Below, in pieces: positions 1 through 6,146 of a DNA stretch of 7,947 nucleotides (position 1 is its first letter; each line of letters starts with the position of its first letter). The stretch covers positions 1-7,947 of the forward strand of contig VSPV01000119.1 in assembly GCA_009775605.1 (NCBI GenBank), in the 5' to 3' direction. A program made the translations under genes and the position numbers. A model generated the notes under the pieces. It did not search any database, was not told where the DNA came from, and saw only the letters and a program-made list of their open reading frames with translations. This DNA comes from Paramuribaculum sp. (GTDB lineage Bacteria > Bacteroidota > Bacteroidia > Bacteroidales > Muribaculaceae).

Positions 1-29
1 TACACATAGACGCATAGTAATCAATATAC

Positions 30-44
30 GTGGCAGAATGCCAC
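30..44. promoter_or_regulatory. Small perfect inverted repeat in the leader of the SusC-type gene
   Basis: GTGGCA at 30-35 and TGCCAC at 39-44 are exact reverse complements around a GAA loop. They lie 30 bases before the chosen ATG at 75. If transcribed, this is a 6-bp hairpin in the 5' untranslated leader. No TAnnTTTG promoter element is visible in bases 1-74, so the promoter probably lies left of the window and the hairpin is probably in the mRNA. It is not followed by a T-run, so it is not an intrinsic terminator. Its function is unknown. Confidence 0.4.
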
Positions 45-74
45 AAAAACCAATTATTAATTTACACAATAGGT

Positions 75-3000
75 ATGAAAAGACTGTATTTAGTACTTAT
101 GTCAGTGATGTTCGTTCTGTGTGCGATAGCCCAGAACCAGCGCACGGTAACAGGCACTGTAGTCTTCGAAGGCGACAACGAGCCTTTGATCGGTGCCACC
201 GTGATGCCTGCATCAGGAACAACGGGTGTTATCACCAACTCTGATGGCCAGTTTACACTCCGTGTTCCCCGTTCGGTAAAAACGATTCGTGTGAGCTACG
301 TGGGAATGGTGACCCGCGAGTTCGAAATCACCGATGCCCCCATGCTGATAAAGCTCAGCAGTGCCGACAACACCCTCGATGAGGTTGTTGTCACGGCATT
401 CGGTATGAAGAAAGAGCGCAAGGGACTCGGTTATGCCGTGCAGGACCTCAAGGCAGAGGACCTCAACACCGACGGTACGACCTCTCTGGCAAGCGCCATG
501 CAGGGTAAGCTCACCGGCGTTGACATCCGTCCGTCGTCAGGCGCTCCCGGTGCTTCAAGCCAGATCGTGATCCGCGGCGCCCGTTCGTTCAACGGCAACA
601 ACCAGCCTCTCTACGTGGTTGACGGTATGCCGATCGAATCGACCCCCGACTATGGCACAGGCAACTCCACAGCGGGCGCCAACCTCGCCGACCGCTCCAT
701 CGACATCAACCCCGAGGACATCGAGAGCATCAACGTGCTCAAAGGTCAGGCTGCTTCGGCTCTCTACGGTATCCGTGCATCGAACGGTGTGATTGTAATC
801 ACTACCAAACGTGGCAAATTCAATTCTAACCGCCCGACGATCACCATCTCGACCAACCTCTCGGCAGAGCGCGTATCGCGTAAGTTTGAGCGTCAGACCG
901 TTTACGCTCAGGGTAATGGCGTGGATGCTTACAATCCCTCCAGCTCCATGACCTGGGGCCCGAAGATCGCCGACCTTGCAGACGATCCCAAGTACGGCGG
1001 CAACAGCCAGGGTCACCCCGGAATGTATTACAATCCCAAACGTGAACTCGCCGGCCTTGACGGATGGACTACCCCCGAAATCTATGACAACGTGGGTGAT
1101 TTCTTCAACACCGGTTTCACTGAGAACGCCAACTTCAACATCAGCCAGCGCACCGAGCGCGCCAACTATTCGTTCGGCGTGAGCAACTCCTATCAGGAAG
1201 GCATCATCCCCTCCACAGGCATGAAGCGCTGGGGCGCACGCGGTCTTGTTGACTGGACAATCAACAAGGAGTGGAAGACCGGCTTCTCCGGAAACTACAA
1301 CTCCACAAAAATCAAATCGGCTCCTGGTGCCAACTCCGGTATCATGAACGTGGTTTATTCGGCTCCGGCAGAGTATGACCTCAAAGGCATTCCCTGCAAT
1401 GTTCCCGGCGATCCCACCCAGCAGATATCCTTCCGCTCCACCAGCTTCAACAACCCCTACTGGTGGGCGAAAAACAACTCCTATAACCAGCATACCAACC
1501 GCTTCTTCGGCAATGCTTTCGTGGAGTATCGTCCCGACATCGACTGGGGTGACAATCTTGATCTCTGGTTCCGCGAGCAGGCAGGTATCGACATGTATAC
1601 CACCAATAACTCCGACGTTCAGGAGGTAGGCGCCGCCGGTCAGACCAAGGGCGACATCGAGAACTACGGCGTTCAGCGCAATGTGTTCAACAACCTGTTC
1701 ACCATCAACTTCAACGCCAAATTCGGCGATGACTGGGATCTTGACGTGATGCTGGGTAATGAAATCAACCAGAATAACTCACGCTGGTGGGATTACTACG
1801 GATCAAACTTCAACTTCTACGGTTTCCCCGTGATAGCCAACGCTACTTCCTACAGCTCGAGCGAATACAACCGCAAGAGCCGCACCGTAGGCTTCTTCGG
1901 CAGCGCAGGTCTCTCATGGAAGCAGATGCTCTTCCTCACCGTAACCGGACGTAACGACTACGTTTCGACCATGCCCCGCAAGAACCGTTCGTTCTTCTAT
2001 CCCTCAGTATCGTTAGGATGGGTATTCACCGAACTTGAAGCATTCAAGGGCAATGACATACTCAGCTTCGGTAAACTCCGCACGAGCTACGCCCAGGTGG
2101 GCCAGGCTGGTACGTATTACAATACCTATTATTCAGTGCCCGGTTACGGCGGCGGCATGTACACCTACACCCCTATCACCTATCCTCTGAAAGGTGTGTC
2201 GGCCTATACCCCGTCAAGCTCCATGTATGACCCCAACCTGAAGCCCCAGAATACTGAAAACGTGGAAGTAGGTGCCGACCTCCGTCTCTTCAAGGACCGC
2301 GTTCGTCTGGAATATACATTCGCCTATCAGAATGTGACCGACCAGATATTCTCTGTGCCTATTCCTTACTCGAGCGGCTATGGATCGAAGGTGACCAATG
2401 CCGGCCAGATGCGCACCACCAGCCATGAGCTCGGTATCAACGTGGCCATCCTCCAGCACCGCGACTATGACCTGAACCTCGGTATCAACTTCACCAAAGT
2501 ACACAATAAGGTTGTGGAACTCGCAGAGGGAGTTGAGTCAATCATGCTCGGCGGCTTCGTGGAGCCTCAGGTACGTGCCCAGGCAGGCAACACCTATCCC
2601 AATATCTACGGTAACGCCTTCAAGCGCGACGAAAAGGGCAACCTTCTCCTTATGAACGGTCTTCCCCAGCAGACAGCAGGCAGCGTTGACCTCGGAAACT
2701 GCTCGCCCGATTTCACCATGGGCTTCAACCTCGGCGGCCGCTACAAACGTGTAAGCGTATCCTCGACCTGGAGCTGGAACAAAGGCGGCAAGATGTATCA
2801 CGGCACCAACATGGTGATGAACTACTTCGGCGCTACCAAGGAGTCCATCCCCTACCATGAAGGAACCATGGTTGCAGAGGGTATCGACGAGGCCACAGGA
2901 CAGCCCAACACCATCAAAGTGTCGAAGCAGGACTACTGGATGTCGTATTACGACTGCACTGAGTCAGGTATCTATGACATGAGCTTCCTCAAACTCCGCG

Positions 3001-3209
3001 ACGTGACCCTTACCTACAAACTGCCTACCATCGCAGGCAAATTCGATGTGGATCTCTTCGGTTTCGCACGCAACGTGCTCGTATGGGCCAAGATGCCTAA
3101 CTTCGATCCCGAGGCTTCGCAGGGCAACGGCAACATGGGCGGTTATTTCGAGCGCTTCTCCGTGCCCAACACCGCATCGTTCGGCGGCGGTCTGAAAGTT
3201 ACCTTCTGA
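75..3209 (+). CDS. SusC/RagA-family TonB-dependent outer-membrane transporter
   Basis: Outer-membrane beta-barrel that imports an oligomeric nutrient (glycan or peptide) together with the SusD-type lipoprotein encoded next, powered by TonB. The protein is 1044 residues, normal for the family. Residues 1-19 are a signal peptide (charged MKR, hydrophobic core, A-I-A before Q20). Residues about 24-88 form the carboxypeptidase-regulatory-like domain typical of Bacteroidetes SusC proteins. A TonB-box-like DEVVVTA lies at 102-108. The plug begins around 130 and carries the SusC signature ending in PLYVVDGMPI (178-187). The rest is barrel, ending in an aromatic residue (GGGLKVTF), the usual BAM signal. 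ATG at 75 was chosen over the in-frame GTG at 30 because it places the signal peptide at the N-terminus. There is no Shine-Dalgarno sequence and the upstream region is A/T-rich, as usual in this phylum. Codons are strongly C-ending, suggesting high expression. Substrate unknown; family assignment very secure. Confidence 0.96.
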   Translation: MKRLYLVLMSVMFVLCAIAQNQRTVTGTVVFEGDNEPLIGATVMPASGTTGVITNSDGQFTLRVPRSVKTIRVSYVGMVTREFEITDAPMLIKLSSADNTLDEVVVTAFGMKKERKGLGYAVQDLKAEDLNTDGTTSLASAMQGKLTGVDIRPSSGAPGASSQIVIRGARSFNGNNQPLYVVDGMPIESTPDYGTGNSTAGANLADRSIDINPEDIESINVLKGQAASALYGIRASNGVIVITTKRGKFNSNRPTITISTNLSAERVSRKFERQTVYAQGNGVDAYNPSSSMTWGPKIADLADDPKYGGNSQGHPGMYYNPKRELAGLDGWTTPEIYDNVGDFFNTGFTENANFNISQRTERANYSFGVSNSYQEGIIPSTGMKRWGARGLVDWTINKEWKTGFSGNYNSTKIKSAPGANSGIMNVVYSAPAEYDLKGIPCNVPGDPTQQISFRSTSFNNPYWWAKNNSYNQHTNRFFGNAFVEYRPDIDWGDNLDLWFREQAGIDMYTTNNSDVQEVGAAGQTKGDIENYGVQRNVFNNLFTINFNAKFGDDWDLDVMLGNEINQNNSRWWDYYGSNFNFYGFPVIANATSYSSSEYNRKSRTVGFFGSAGLSWKQMLFLTVTGRNDYVSTMPRKNRSFFYPSVSLGWVFTELEAFKGNDILSFGKLRTSYAQVGQAGTYYNTYYSVPGYGGGMYTYTPITYPLKGVSAYTPSSSMYDPNLKPQNTENVEVGADLRLFKDRVRLEYTFAYQNVTDQIFSVPIPYSSGYGSKVTNAGQMRTTSHELGINVAILQHRDYDLNLGINFTKVHNKVVELAEGVESIMLGGFVEPQVRAQAGNTYPNIYGNAFKRDEKGNLLLMNGLPQQTAGSVDLGNCSPDFTMGFNLGGRYKRVSVSSTWSWNKGGKMYHGTNMVMNYFGATKESIPYHEGTMVAEGIDEATGQPNTIKVSKQDYWMSYYDCTESGIYDMSFLKLRDVTLTYKLPTIAGKFDVDLFGFARNVLVWAKMPNFDPEASQGNGNMGGYFERFSVPNTASFGGGLKVTF

Positions 3210-3252
3210 TCATCAATACTCCCAATCCACACATATTTAATATACAGAAACA

Positions 3253-4719
3253 ATGTTGAAGAAATTCTTATATATAGCTTTTCTCGGACTGATGGCCACT
3301 TCATGTACCGAGGATACGATGGACGACATCAACAAGAACCAGGCCAATCCGCCGGCAACCGCGGTCAATGCCAAGTTCCAGGTCACCGAGGCTGTGGTAG
3401 CTACCGGATTCTCCTCGTGGGGAGGCGCCTATGCCTGGTATGTAAGCTCATATACAGAGCAGACGTTCGGTACCGGCAACAACCAGGCCATGAAGGCCGA
3501 GCTGCGTCAGCGCGGCGAGACTGCAGCCAGTACTACGTTTAACAACGAGTGGGGCAGCACATATCTCAACCTGGAGAATATCCTCCAGATTCTTCAGAAA
3601 ACCGAAGATGGCGGACTCAATGCCGGCCAGAGCGATATCCGCGGCATAGGCCAGGTGCTCTGGGTGCTCAACTTCGAGCTTCTCACCGATATGCACGGCG
3701 ATATCCCTTACAGCGAAGCACTCGTAAAGGAGCAGCCTAAGCTCGACACTCAGGAATCGATCTACACCGATCTTCTCTCGCGCATTGACGAGGCAATAAC
3801 CGACCTTACAGCCGCCGCCAGTGCCAAGGAAAACAACTGCGGCGCACAGGATGTGCTCTTCGGAGGTAATCCCGCCAAATGGCTCGGTCTTGCCAAGGCT
3901 GTTAAAGCACGTCTGCTTCTCAACCTTTCTTATCGTGATTCAGGCAACCTTGCCAAAGCCAAGACCGCTGCCGAGGAAGCCCTGCAGGCCGGATTCGATG
4001 GCGCCGAACTCGCCATATTCAATGGCGTGGACTGCGACAACCCCTGGGCCGCCTATAACTGGAGCCGCGCCTATACCGGAGCCAACGGTACGGTGGTCGA
4101 CCTGATGACTGAGCGCAATGACCCGCGTCTGGATGTCTATGCAGTCGATTATTTCGGCACAGGTGTGACTTATGCCGCCGCCGGTGACGACGATCTCGCC
4201 AAGATGACAGAGACCGTAGGCCTTCCCATCTGGCTTGACAATGGAGCCGCAAAACTTCACCTTTTCAGCCTTTCGGAAGTCTACTTCATCATAGCTGAGT
4301 GCCAGGCCCGTGCCGGACAGGATGCCACAACAGCATTCACCAGCGCAGTAGAGGCTTCGTTCGCAGACATCGCAGCTGCTACCGGCGAGGACCTCGGGGA
4401 TGCAGCAGACTATGTGGCTGGACTCGGTGCCGTAACTCTTAAAGAGGTGATGGTGCAGAAGTATCTTGCCCAGACCCGCGACGAGCAGCTCCAGACCTAC
4501 AACGACATCCGCCGTTGCATGGCTCAGGGCGAGGAGTTTGTGAAGATGAAGAATCCTCACAATGTGCAGGGAGGCATCAACCAGTGGCCTCTGCGTCTGC
4601 CCTACGGCAACTCCGACGTGGTATCCAATCCTAACGTGACTGCAGCCTTCGGTACGGGCAATGATGCCGGCAACTATCTCTTCACAGAGAATGTATGGCT
4701 GTTCGGCGGCTCACGCTGA
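3253..4719 (+). CDS. SusD/RagB-family nutrient-binding surface lipoprotein (SusD-like_2 type)
   Basis: Surface lipoprotein that sits as a lid on the SusC barrel and captures substrate. It starts 43 bp after the SusC stop, so the two are almost certainly co-transcribed. The 488 residues are within the normal family range. The N-terminus is a lipoprotein signal: MLKK, a hydrophobic stretch, then M-A-T-S-C with C18 as the lipidated cysteine. Acidic residues directly after it (TEDTMDD) fit the Bacteroidetes export signal for surface exposure. Family marks include DINKN at 25-29, TDMHGDIPYSEAL at 145-157 (the typical SusD GDIPY block), the helical stretch NPAKWLGLAKAVKARL at 206-221, and SEVYFIIAEC at 341-350, all consistent with the TPR-like helical SusD fold. 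The C-terminal part, with N-D-I-R-R at 417-421, is intact. The N-terminal motifs resemble the SusD-like_2 subfamily more than SusD proper. The ligand cannot be deduced; the family call is secure, the subfamily less so. Confidence 0.94.
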   Translation: MLKKFLYIAFLGLMATSCTEDTMDDINKNQANPPATAVNAKFQVTEAVVATGFSSWGGAYAWYVSSYTEQTFGTGNNQAMKAELRQRGETAASTTFNNEWGSTYLNLENILQILQKTEDGGLNAGQSDIRGIGQVLWVLNFELLTDMHGDIPYSEALVKEQPKLDTQESIYTDLLSRIDEAITDLTAAASAKENNCGAQDVLFGGNPAKWLGLAKAVKARLLLNLSYRDSGNLAKAKTAAEEALQAGFDGAELAIFNGVDCDNPWAAYNWSRAYTGANGTVVDLMTERNDPRLDVYAVDYFGTGVTYAAAGDDDLAKMTETVGLPIWLDNGAAKLHLFSLSEVYFIIAECQARAGQDATTAFTSAVEASFADIAAATGEDLGDAADYVAGLGAVTLKEVMVQKYLAQTRDEQLQTYNDIRRCMAQGEEFVKMKNPHNVQGGINQWPLRLPYGNSDVVSNPNVTAAFGTGNDAGNYLFTENVWLFGGSR

Positions 4720-4776
4720 TAAAATAAAAGGGGAACCCTGAAACTCCCCAAGCTGTTTTCATACTAAATGCAGGGG

Positions 4777-4819
4777 AAAGGCAGTGCGAATTGGTTTCGC
4801 ACTGCCTTTCGATTTTTTT
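4777..4819 (+). terminator. Strong intrinsic terminator after the SusC/SusD unit
   Basis: A perfect 14-bp stem (4777-4790 with 4796-4809, core GGCAGTGCGAA) encloses the 5-base loop TTGGT. Three bases further, seven T residues follow at 4813-4819. This is a textbook rho-independent terminator for plus-strand transcription, 57 bases past the SusD stop. On the minus strand the stem is not followed by a T-run, so it is unlikely to be an intrinsic terminator for the converging gene, although the stem may still impede polymerase. A much weaker 5-bp hairpin (4730-4734 with 4745-4749) lies between the stop codon and the terminator. Confidence 0.93.
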
Positions 4820-4821
4820 AT

Positions 4822-4866
4822 ATAGGGCTAATAGGCCCTATGAGCCCTATGGGGCATATAATGGCT
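4822..4866. repeat. Degenerate 9-bp intergenic tandem repeat (about 4-5 units)
   Basis: Directly after the terminator the sequence falls into 9-base units: ATAGGGCTA (4822), ATAGGCCCT (4831), ATGAGCCCT (4840), ATGGGGCAT (4849) and a weaker ATAATGGCT (4858). Each begins ATA or ATG followed by a GGGC/GCCC-type core. The core is self-complementary between units, so 4822-4829 pairs exactly with 4843-4850. The array lies between converging genes and ends about 10 bases before the stop of the minus-strand gene. Function unknown. It could be a slippage-prone simple repeat or a structured 3' end for the minus-strand mRNA. Confidence 0.6.
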
Positions 4867-4876
4867 ATGTCGGTTG

Positions 4877-5956
4877 TCAGAGGTCGGCGGCTATGGAGCG
4901 GAGCTGGTCGATTTTGTGCCATTGGTCTTCTTCGGTGAGGCCGCGCTCGGCAAAGGAGGAGAGCTTGAAGCCGCTTGTGGGGCTTATGGAGATGGCTTCG
5001 GCGGGGAGATACCGGCGTGCGTGCTCTATGGCGTTGCGCACGTAGGGAATCTTGTCGGAGAATGGCATGTGGGCCGAGAGGAGTCCGAGGGTCACGATGC
5101 TTCCGGGGCGCAGAAAGCGCAGGATGTCGAGCTGTTCGGGGTCGGAGGGTGAGAAGGGGAGGAAGAAGTGGCGGATGTTTACGTTGCGAAGCAGGTTGGC
5201 CAGTACGTTGTCGGGCGTATCGTCTGTGCGCCATGCCGGAACGACGTTCACACCGCCGGAAACGAAGAGCGATATGCCCATGTCGGCCGGCAGACCTTCT
5301 ATGGATTTGTTGATGAGGGTGATGATGTCGTTCTGGAGCTTGACGGGATCGATGCCGCCGAGAATAAGGGTGTTGAGGAAAGATGAGTCGGCAAGCTGAC
5401 CGGCGGCGGTGTCGTCGAGCTGGAGATGACGGCATCCGATGCGGTAAAAGCCTCGGATGGTTTCGCGGTAAGCTCCGGCTATGTCGTCGATAAGTGTGTC
5501 GGGCGAGGGGTAAACGCGTCCGGGATCATCGTCGGTGATGGTGAGAATCTCCAGATAGAGGTCGGCGGGGGAGGGGATGGTCTGGCGCACCTGGGCGCGT
5601 CCGGCGGCTGTATCGTAAAGGAACTTGAAGTCGTTGAAGAAAGGATGCTCGGGATTATAGGAAATCGGGGCCTTGAAGAGCATGAGGTCGGCGAAGGCCG
5701 GGAGGTTGCGGCGCAGGGCGTCGTCTTCCACGCGACCCTTTTCAATACCGCCGAGGCCGAAGTAGAAATCCTTGTTCCAGACGCGGCGGCGGAGCTCGCC
5801 GGAGGTCACGAACGGGAGTCCGGCCTTGAGCTGGCGCTCGACAAGCGAGGCTATTGCACGGTCTTCGGCGCGGCGCATCTCGGCGGCGTCGATGCGGCCT
5901 GCATCGAAAGCGTTGCGGGCCTCAATGAGTTCGGGGGAGGGCAGGAAGCTGCCCAC
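4877..5956 (-). CDS. MetE/YxjG-like (cobalamin-independent methionine synthase C-terminal fold) protein lacking the zinc ligands
   Basis: A 359-residue protein with the layout of the single-domain MetE-C/YxjG family (UROD/MetE-like TIM barrel), whose members move a methyl or alkyl group onto a zinc-bound thiol. Family landmarks from the GTG start: VGSFLP at the N-terminus, SGELRRRVW at 52-60 (family usually DGE.RR..W, E54 kept), RQTIPSPADLYLEIL at 124-138, and GCRHLQLDD at 174-182 (family Q-[IL]-D-[DE], D181 kept). The metal site is lost. The usual H-x-C reads F231-V-S233, the usual L-E-Y reads L266-P267-F268, and the usual S-P-x-C-G-F reads S325-P-T-S328-G-F. The only cysteine is C175. Ordinary methionine synthesis is therefore doubtful; a thiol-ligand-binding or repurposed role is inference. 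GTG at 5956 is the only canonical start, yet the conserved N-terminus (RPFSDKFDIVGS) continues upstream in frame to a TAA at 6008-6010. A CTG at 5990-5992 or an ATT at 5999-6001 may be the true start. It converges on the SusD gene and diverges from the MATE gene. Confidence 0.85.
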   Translation of the reverse strand: MGSFLPSPELIEARNAFDAGRIDAAEMRRAEDRAIASLVERQLKAGLPFVTSGELRRRVWNKDFYFGLGGIEKGRVEDDALRRNLPAFADLMLFKAPISYNPEHPFFNDFKFLYDTAAGRAQVRQTIPSPADLYLEILTITDDDPGRVYPSPDTLIDDIAGAYRETIRGFYRIGCRHLQLDDTAAGQLADSSFLNTLILGGIDPVKLQNDIITLINKSIEGLPADMGISLFVSGGVNVVPAWRTDDTPDNVLANLLRNVNIRHFFLPFSPSDPEQLDILRFLRPGSIVTLGLLSAHMPFSDKIPYVRNAIEHARRYLPAEAISISPTSGFKLSSFAERGLTEEDQWHKIDQLRSIAADL

Positions 5957-6025
5957 GATGTCGAATTTGTCGGAAAACGGACGTTCACTCAGAATAGAAA
6001 TGTGAGGTTAAATTATTTATGAGGG

Positions 6026-6033
6026 CAAAATTA
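6026..6033 (-). promoter_or_regulatory. Candidate -7 promoter element of the MetE-like gene
   Basis: Read on the minus strand, 6033-6026 is TAATTTTG, an exact match to the Bacteroides -7 consensus TAnnTTTG. No TTTG is seen at the -33 position 19-21 bases upstream, so half the promoter is missing or weak. A transcript starting near 6020 would give a 63-base leader to the GTG at 5956. It would give only about 20-30 bases to the CTG or ATT codons upstream, which would fit a start upstream of the GTG. Confidence 0.45.
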
Positions 6034-6048
6034 GAAATTATACGTGAG

Positions 6049-6070
6049 ATTATGGAATTTTTTCCGTAAT
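6049..6070. promoter_or_regulatory. 9-bp inverted repeat between the divergent genes
   Basis: ATTATGGAA at 6049-6057 and TTCCGTAAT at 6062-6070 are inverted repeats with one T/G mismatch (a wobble if RNA), separated by TTTT. The repeat lies at and beyond the expected -33 region of the minus-strand promoter whose -7 element is at 6026-6033. It could be a repressor or activator site for the MetE-like gene. No regulator gene is in the window. This is a structural observation only. Confidence 0.35.
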
Positions 6071-6102
6071 ATTTTTGGTATATATCTCCGAAAAATAGAT
6101 AA

Positions 6103-6116
6103 GCCGTATATTCGGC
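6103..6116. promoter_or_regulatory. Near-perfect 14-bp palindrome in the MATE promoter region
   Basis: GCCGTATATTCGGC is symmetric except for one mismatched pair (T6107 against T6112), with GCCG/CGGC arms and an ATAT centre. It ends nine bases before the -7 element at 6126-6133, so it occupies the place where the spacer and the upstream promoter element should be. No TTTG -33 box is seen there. This position is typical of an operator at which a dimeric regulator controls an efflux gene. The role is inferred. Confidence 0.4.
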
Positions 6117-6125
6117 GGGAATGCG

Positions 6126-6133
6126 TAAATTTG
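6126..6133 (+). promoter_or_regulatory. Candidate -7 promoter element of the MATE gene
   Basis: TAAATTTG matches the Bacteroides -7 consensus TAnnTTTG and is embedded in the context GCGTAAATTTGCA, nearly the same as the tRNA promoter at 7687-7694. No -33 TTTG is found at the proper distance. With transcription starting about 5-7 bases downstream, the ATG at 6147 would have a leader of only about 8 bases. Confidence 0.5.
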
Positions 6134-6146
6134 CAGCTGAAAAGCT

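Noticed and set aside
30..74. GTG at base 30 as the start of the SusC-type protein
   Set aside because: It would put 15 polar residues in front of a clear signal peptide and lies inside the inverted repeat. ATG at 75 gives a normal secretion signal.
555..1493. A 312-codon open frame on the minus strand inside the SusC gene
   Set aside because: Shadow of strong SusC coding. Composition is atypical and there is no domain or upstream signal of its own.
3210..3252. Separate promoter for the SusD gene
   Set aside because: The 43-bp gap has no TAnnTTTG or TTTG pair and no terminator. Co-transcription with SusC is the simpler reading.
4777..4850. Intrinsic terminator for the minus-strand MetE-like gene
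   Set aside because: Both the 14-bp stem and the 9-mer repeat can fold, but on the minus strand neither is followed by a T-run. The T7 run serves the plus strand only.
4822..4866. CRISPR array
   Set aside because: Units are only 9 bases and contiguous with no spacers; there are no cas genes.
5426..6022. A 198-codon plus-strand open frame opposite the MetE-like gene
   Set aside because: Antisense shadow. The minus-strand frame carries the family motifs.
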